From Nocardioides aquaticus (GTDB taxonomy: Bacteria > Actinomycetota > Actinomycetes > Propionibacteriales > Nocardioidaceae), in the NCBI RefSeq assembly GCF_018459925.1, contig NZ_CP075371.1, positions 3,968,001 through 4,032,000 on the forward strand: a stretch of DNA of 64,000 bases, in the 5' to 3' direction. The translations under genes and the position numbers were made by a program. The notes beneath the pieces are model-generated. The model worked only from the letters and a program-made list of their open reading frames with translations, searched no databases and had not been told where the DNA came from. Positions 60,455 to 64,000 of the stretch are shown piece after piece (the first letter of the stretch is position 1; every line of letters starts with the position of its first letter).

Positions 60455-61974
60455 GCGGGTGCTCCTTCCATGACGAGGTCCAGGACCCTCGACTCGTCGA
60501 TCTCGTCGGCCGCGGACTCGTGGACCACGGCGCCTTCTCGGACCACCAGCACCCGGTCGGCGAGCCCGAGCACCTCCTCGACCTCGCTGGACACCACGAC
60601 CACGGCGACGCCGGAGTCGGCGAGGCGGCGGACGAGGGCGTAGATCTCGCTGCGGGCGCCGACGTCGACGCCACGGGTGGGCTCGTCGAGCAGCAGCACC
60701 CGGCACTCGCGCAGCAGCCACCGGGCCAGCACGATCTTCTGCTGGTTGCCGCCGGACAGGGTGCGGACCGCGCGGTCGACGCCGGCGGGGCGGACGTCGA
60801 GGGAGGTGGTGAGCTCGGTGGCGGTACGCCGCTCGGCCCGCTCGTCGAGGAGGCCCAGCCGCGCGAAGCGGCCCATCACCGACACGGTGATGTTGCGGTA
60901 CACGGCCTGGTCGAGCAGCAGGCCCTGGCTCTTGCGCTCCTCGGGGCAGAGCCCGACGCCGGCCTTGACCGCCGCGGGCACGGAGCCGCGGCGCAGCTTC
61001 CTGCCGTCGACGGTGACGGTGCCCGCGGACGCGCGGCGGGCGCCGTACAGGGTCTCGATGATCTCGGAGCGCCCGGCACCGACCAGGCCGGCCAGCCCGA
61101 CGATCTCGCCGGCGTGGACGGTGAGGTCGACTCCGGAGAAGACGCCGGCCAGGGCGAGGCCGCGGACCTCGAGCACCGGGTCGGTGCGCGAGCGGGGCGT
61201 GCTGCTGCGGGGCGGGAAGACGTACTCGATGGAGCGACCGGTCATCAGCTTGATGAGGTCCGCGGTGGGGGTGGTCGCGGCGTCGAGGCCGGTGGCCACG
61301 GTCGCGCCGTCCTTGAGGACGGTGATCCGGTCGCCGATCTCGCGGATCTCCTCGAGGCGGTGGGAGATGTAGACGACCGCGACGCCCTCGGCGGTGAGGC
61401 CGCGGATCACCCGGAACAGGTTGGCGACGCCGTCCTGGTCGAGCACCGCGGAGGGCTCGTCGAGGATCAGCAGGCGGGTGTCGTGGGACAGCGCGCGGGC
61501 CATGCTGACGATCTGCTGCTCGGCCGGCGAGAGCGTGCCGACCGCGCGGGTGGGCGAGACGTGGGCGTGGCCGAGGCGGGTGAGGAGCTCGCGGGTGGTC
61601 CGGTGCGCCCGCTGGCGCTGGGAGAACCCGCCGCGGCTGAGCTCGTGGCCCAGGAAGATGTTCTCGGCGACGCTGAGGTCGGCGACGAGGTCGAGCTCCT
61701 GGTAGATCGTGGAGATGCCGTGCTTCATCGCCACGGCCGGCGTGCTGAGCGTGGTCTCGGCGCCGTCGATGGCGATCGTCCCGGCGTCGGGGCGGTACGA
61801 GGCCGACAGGACCTTGATCAGCGTCGACTTCCCGGCACCGTTCTGGCCGAGCAGGCAGTGCACCTCACCGGCGCGGACGTCGAGGTCGACGCCGTCGAGG
61901 GCGCGGACACCGGGGAACTCCTTGACGATGCCGCTCATCTGCAGCAGCGGTGCGCCCTCGGGAGTGGCGGCCAT
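60451..61974 (-). CDS. Sugar ABC transporter ATP-binding protein (RbsA-like, double ATPase)
   Basis: 507 aa with two ABC domains. The first has Walker A GQNGAGKST near 43, signature LSPAEQQ, Walker B LLILDEPSAVLD. The second has a degenerate Walker A (GLVGAGRSE, no Lys-Ser), signature LSGGNQQ and LLLDEPTRGVD. This pattern is normal for ribose, galactose and inositol importers. GGAG lies eight bases before the ATG, with a promoter 50 bp upstream. It heads the transporter operon. Confidence 0.9.
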   Translation of the reverse strand: MAATPEGAPLLQMSGIVKEFPGVRALDGVDLDVRAGEVHCLLGQNGAGKSTLIKVLSASYRPDAGTIAIDGAETTLSTPAVAMKHGISTIYQELDLVADLSVAENIFLGHELSRGGFSQRQRAHRTTRELLTRLGHAHVSPTRAVGTLSPAEQQIVSMARALSHDTRLLILDEPSAVLDQDGVANLFRVIRGLTAEGVAVVYISHRLEEIREIGDRITVLKDGATVATGLDAATTPTADLIKLMTGRSIEYVFPPRSSTPRSRTDPVLEVRGLALAGVFSGVDLTVHAGEIVGLAGLVGAGRSEIIETLYGARRASAGTVTVDGRKLRRGSVPAAVKAGVGLCPEERKSQGLLLDQAVYRNITVSVMGRFARLGLLDERAERRTATELTTSLDVRPAGVDRAVRTLSGGNQQKIVLARWLLRECRVLLLDEPTRGVDVGARSEIYALVRRLADSGVAVVVVSSEVEEVLGLADRVLVVREGAVVHESAADEIDESRVLDLVMEGAPA

Positions 61975-62025
61975 CGATGTGCTCCTACGTCTGTGACGGG
62001 CGTCACCAGAGGGGTGACGTCGCTC

Positions 62026-62055
62026 AAACTAGGGGTGTGGTGCGACGGAAGGCAA
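62026..62055 (-). promoter_or_regulatory. Promoter of the ABC operon
   Basis: On the minus strand a -35 TTGCCT (62055-62050) and a -10 TAGTTT (62031-62026) are 18 bases apart. Upstream, TTTCTTTTGAAA (around 62080) is an AT-rich palindrome in a G+C-rich region and could be the ROK regulator operator. Downstream, TGACGGGCGTCA (61994-62005) is another palindrome. Confidence 0.5.
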
Positions 62056-62144
62056 GCACTTCGCGTGTTTCTTTTGAAATTGTTCGGATGGGTAACGCAA
62101 GTTGGTGGACAAAGTCTGCAGAGTCCGGCCCCCGCGCCGGCCGG

Positions 62145-63377
62145 TCAGCCCGCGGCGTACACCGAGCTGCTGATTAGCCGCGCAGCGCCGATCACGCCGC
62201 CCTCGTCGCCGAGCTCGCTGAGCACGATCGGCAGGTTGCCGGTGGCCAGCGGCAGGGAGCGGCGGTAGGTGACGCTGCGGATCTCGGCGAGCAGGGAGTG
62301 CCCGACGCCGGTGAGCCCGCCGCCGATCACGATCAGGCCGGGGTTGACGAAGGAGACCAGGCTGGCCAGCACCTGCCCGACCCGCCGGCCGCTCTCGCGG
62401 ACCAGCTCGAGGGCGACCGCGTCGCCGTGGGTGGCGGCCTGGCCGACGTCGGCGGCGGTGAGCACCCCGCGCTCGGCGAGCAGCGTCGCGAGGCCCGGTG
62501 AGCGCCCGGACCGGGCGGCCGTGGTGGCGTCGCGGGCCACGGCCGCTCCCCCGGCGAAGGCCTCCAGGCAGCCGGCGTTGCCACAGGCGCAGGTGGGACC
62601 GGTCTCCTCGACGCGGATGTGGCCGATGTCGCCGGCGCAGCCGTCGACCCCGCGGTAGACCCGGCCGTCGACGACCAGCCCGCAGCCGATGCCCGTACCG
62701 ATCTTGACGAACAGGAAGTCCCGCGAGCTGCGGGCGACCCCGGCGTGCAGCTCCCCGGCGGCGAGCACGTTCACGTCGTTGTCGAGCAGCGCCGGACAGC
62801 CGAGGGCGCGACTGACGACGTCGCGCACCGGGTAGCCGTCCCAGCCCGGCATGATCGGCGGCGACACCGAGATCCCGCGGTCGAAGTCGACCGGACCCGG
62901 CACGCCGATCCCGGCGCCGACGGGTCGCTCGACGCCGATCTCGGCCAGCAGCTCCCGGGCCAGGGCGACCGCGCACTCCAGGACGCCCTCGGGGCCCTCG
63001 CGCACGTCGGAGGCGCAGGAGCGCTGCGCGCGCACGGCCAGCCGGCCGTCCGTCAGCCCGACCGTCATCCCGGTGGCCCCGATCGAGATGCCGACGAAGA
63101 CGAGGTCGGGGTGCAGGTCGACGATGGTGGAGCGGCGGCCGCCGCGCGAGGCCGCAGGCCCCACCTCGTGCACCAGTCCGAGCTCGCCGAGCCGGCCGAC
63201 CTCGACCGCGATCGTGGTCCGCGAGACCTCGAGGGAGTCGGCGAGCTGGGTGCGCGAGAGCGGACCGTCGTCGCGCAGCCGCGTCAGCAGCCGCGCCTGG
63301 ATGGTGCTCTCGGCCCGGCCCGTCAGCGGGTGTCGCGGCCGCCCCTCGTCCTGCGCGTCCTGCCCGTCCTCGGTCAC
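62145..63377 (-). CDS. ROK family transcriptional regulator
   Basis: 410 aa from a GTG at 63377 that overlaps the VanZ-like stop codon (GTGA). An N-terminal winged helix (TIQARLLTRLRDDGPLSRTQLADSLEVSRTTIAVEV) precedes a sugar-kinase-like ROK domain with FVGISIGATGMTVGLTDG, GAGIGVPGPVDFDRG, VKIGTGIGCGLVVDG and the zinc motif CACGNAGCLEAFAGG. ROK repressors of this build sense the sugar itself or its phosphate. It lies directly upstream of the ABC operon on the same strand, so it is the probable regulator of that cluster. Confidence 0.88.
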   Translation of the reverse strand: MTEDGQDAQDEGRPRHPLTGRAESTIQARLLTRLRDDGPLSRTQLADSLEVSRTTIAVEVGRLGELGLVHEVGPAASRGGRRSTIVDLHPDLVFVGISIGATGMTVGLTDGRLAVRAQRSCASDVREGPEGVLECAVALARELLAEIGVERPVGAGIGVPGPVDFDRGISVSPPIMPGWDGYPVRDVVSRALGCPALLDNDVNVLAAGELHAGVARSSRDFLFVKIGTGIGCGLVVDGRVYRGVDGCAGDIGHIRVEETGPTCACGNAGCLEAFAGGAAVARDATTAARSGRSPGLATLLAERGVLTAADVGQAATHGDAVALELVRESGRRVGQVLASLVSFVNPGLIVIGGGLTGVGHSLLAEIRSVTYRRSLPLATGNLPIVLSELGDEGGVIGAARLISSSVYAAG

Positions 63378-63835
63378 GGCCGCGATCCTCGCACGGGCGC
63401 GTCCCGCCGGCGGCGCGCCCGACGGAGGGTCGCCGGGGCCGTCAGCACCACCCCGACCACGACGCCGATGACGGTCCCCGCGGTGTTGGTGAGCAGGTCG
63501 CGCGGGTCCGGCACCCGGCCGGGGATGGAGCGCTGGGCGGTCTCGATCGCCAGCGTCATCGCGATCCCGAGCCCGAACGCGACCCACCAGAACCGGGTGC
63601 CGACCAGCAGCAGGAAGAACAGCCCGACCGGCACGAACAGCGCCACGTTGGCCAGCGCCTCGGCGCGGTCGTAGGTCAGCCAGGACAGCTCCTCGTAGCG
63701 CTGCAGCCGGTCGACCACCCGCAGCACCAGGCCCCACTCGTCGCGCTCGGCGAGGTCGGGGGTCAGCGTCAGCCAGGCCACGAAGCCGAGGTAGGCGAAG
63801 GTGACCAGGGACAGGAACGGGTGGCGGTGGAACAC
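63374..63835 (-). CDS. VanZ-like membrane protein
   Basis: 153 aa from a GTG at 63835. Four membrane segments: LSLVTFAYLGFVAWLTLTPD, ALANVALFVPVGLFFLLLVG, WWVAFGLGIAMTLAIETAQ and a C-terminal TAGTVIGVVVGVVLTA, followed by an Arg-rich tail. The LTPD, N-x-x-LFxPxG and ExxQ...GRxxDxxDLLxNxxG elements are those of VanZ-like proteins. The exact role is unknown. Coupling to the ROK gene by a four-base overlap may be accidental. Confidence 0.8.
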   Translation of the reverse strand: MFHRHPFLSLVTFAYLGFVAWLTLTPDLAERDEWGLVLRVVDRLQRYEELSWLTYDRAEALANVALFVPVGLFFLLLVGTRFWWVAFGLGIAMTLAIETAQRSIPGRVPDPRDLLTNTAGTVIGVVVGVVLTAPATLRRARRRRDAPVRGSRP

Positions 63836-63897
63836 CCGCCCATCCTGCCGCCCCCCGGCGCTTGCGGCGGCCCGGGCCGCGGAGGAGCATCCCCGGG

Positions 63898-64000
63898 GTG
63901 ACCGCGACCACCCGCCTGCTCGCCCTCCCCGACGGCCGCGACCTCGAGGTCCTCGACGGCGGCGACCCCGACGGACGGGTGCTGGTGCTGCACGGCGGCC
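63898..64000 (+). CDS. Alpha/beta hydrolase, N-terminal part
   Basis: The GTG at 63898, about 11 bases after GGAGGAG, opens a frame reading VTATTRLLALPDGRDLEVLD and then RVLVLHGG, the start of an alpha/beta hydrolase with the oxyanion HGG motif. The gene continues past the right edge, so nothing more can be said. Confidence 0.6.
   Translation, partial: MTATTRLLALPDGRDLEVLDGGDPDGRVLVLHGG

Overview
The window comes from a high-G+C actinobacterium. A Nocardioides-like member of the Propionibacteriales is the best guess. The reasons are the very high G+C and strongly biased codon use outside the islands, GTG starts, short TAnnnT -10 boxes that sit 6-7 nt before start codons (leaderless mRNAs), an actinobacterial LexA/SOS box type (TCGAAC-n4-GTTCGA), an NrdR-NrdJ pair and an IdeR-type iron box. 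No tRNA, rRNA or CRISPR array was seen.

Left part, 1-14.4 kb: a partial gene and a decayed DUF4262-like gene come first. They are followed by an ADP-ribose-type cluster: ADP-ribosylglycohydrolase fused to a phosphatase, ARPP-1 and a Cys/His-rich protein, divergent from a Nudix-winged-helix regulator. Then come a PD-(D/E)XK nuclease with a duplicated N-terminal domain, a HelD-like helicase, and a giant DUF4011 helicase-nuclease whose C-terminal DUF3320 domain lies beyond a frame break.

Defence island, 14.9-38.2 kb: (i) a tightly overlapping four-gene cassette (GIY-YIG/T5orf172 protein, DUF6361, phospholipase-D-like protein, SNF2-type helicase); (ii) an HNH endonuclease with an N-terminal sensor-like domain; (iii) a retron-type reverse transcriptase preceded by a hairpin-rich region and overlapping a HExxH metallopeptidase; (iv) a fossil of the N-terminus of a DISARM DrmD-like helicase; (v) a minus-strand run holding a TIR-caspase-SLOG operon (Thoeris-like), a CoiA-like nuclease, a DUF6308 protein and a three-gene restriction-modification operon (GIY-YIG helicase, Eco57I-type methylase, second methylase); (vi) a truncated ParB-methyltransferase fusion and two unknown genes. 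The stretch 25882-38199 starts and ends with inverted copies of TGTAGGACGACAGT flanked by the same four bases (GGAG). It may have arrived as one element next to the 3' end of nrdJ.

Core region, 38.2-64 kb: nrdJ and nrdR with two NrdR boxes, dps, an iron-regulated DUF2470 protein, mug with a decayed acetyltransferase partner, lexA divergent from a LysM gene with four LexA-box matches between them, a secreted metalloprotease, a PhoD-like phosphatase, a type I phosphodiesterase and a DinG-like helicase. The right end is a sugar or inositol-type uptake and catabolism cluster: ROK regulator, ABC ATPase, permease, binding lipoprotein, Gfo/Idh/MocA oxidoreductase and two TIM-barrel isomerases. A VanZ-like protein and the start of an alpha/beta hydrolase end the window.
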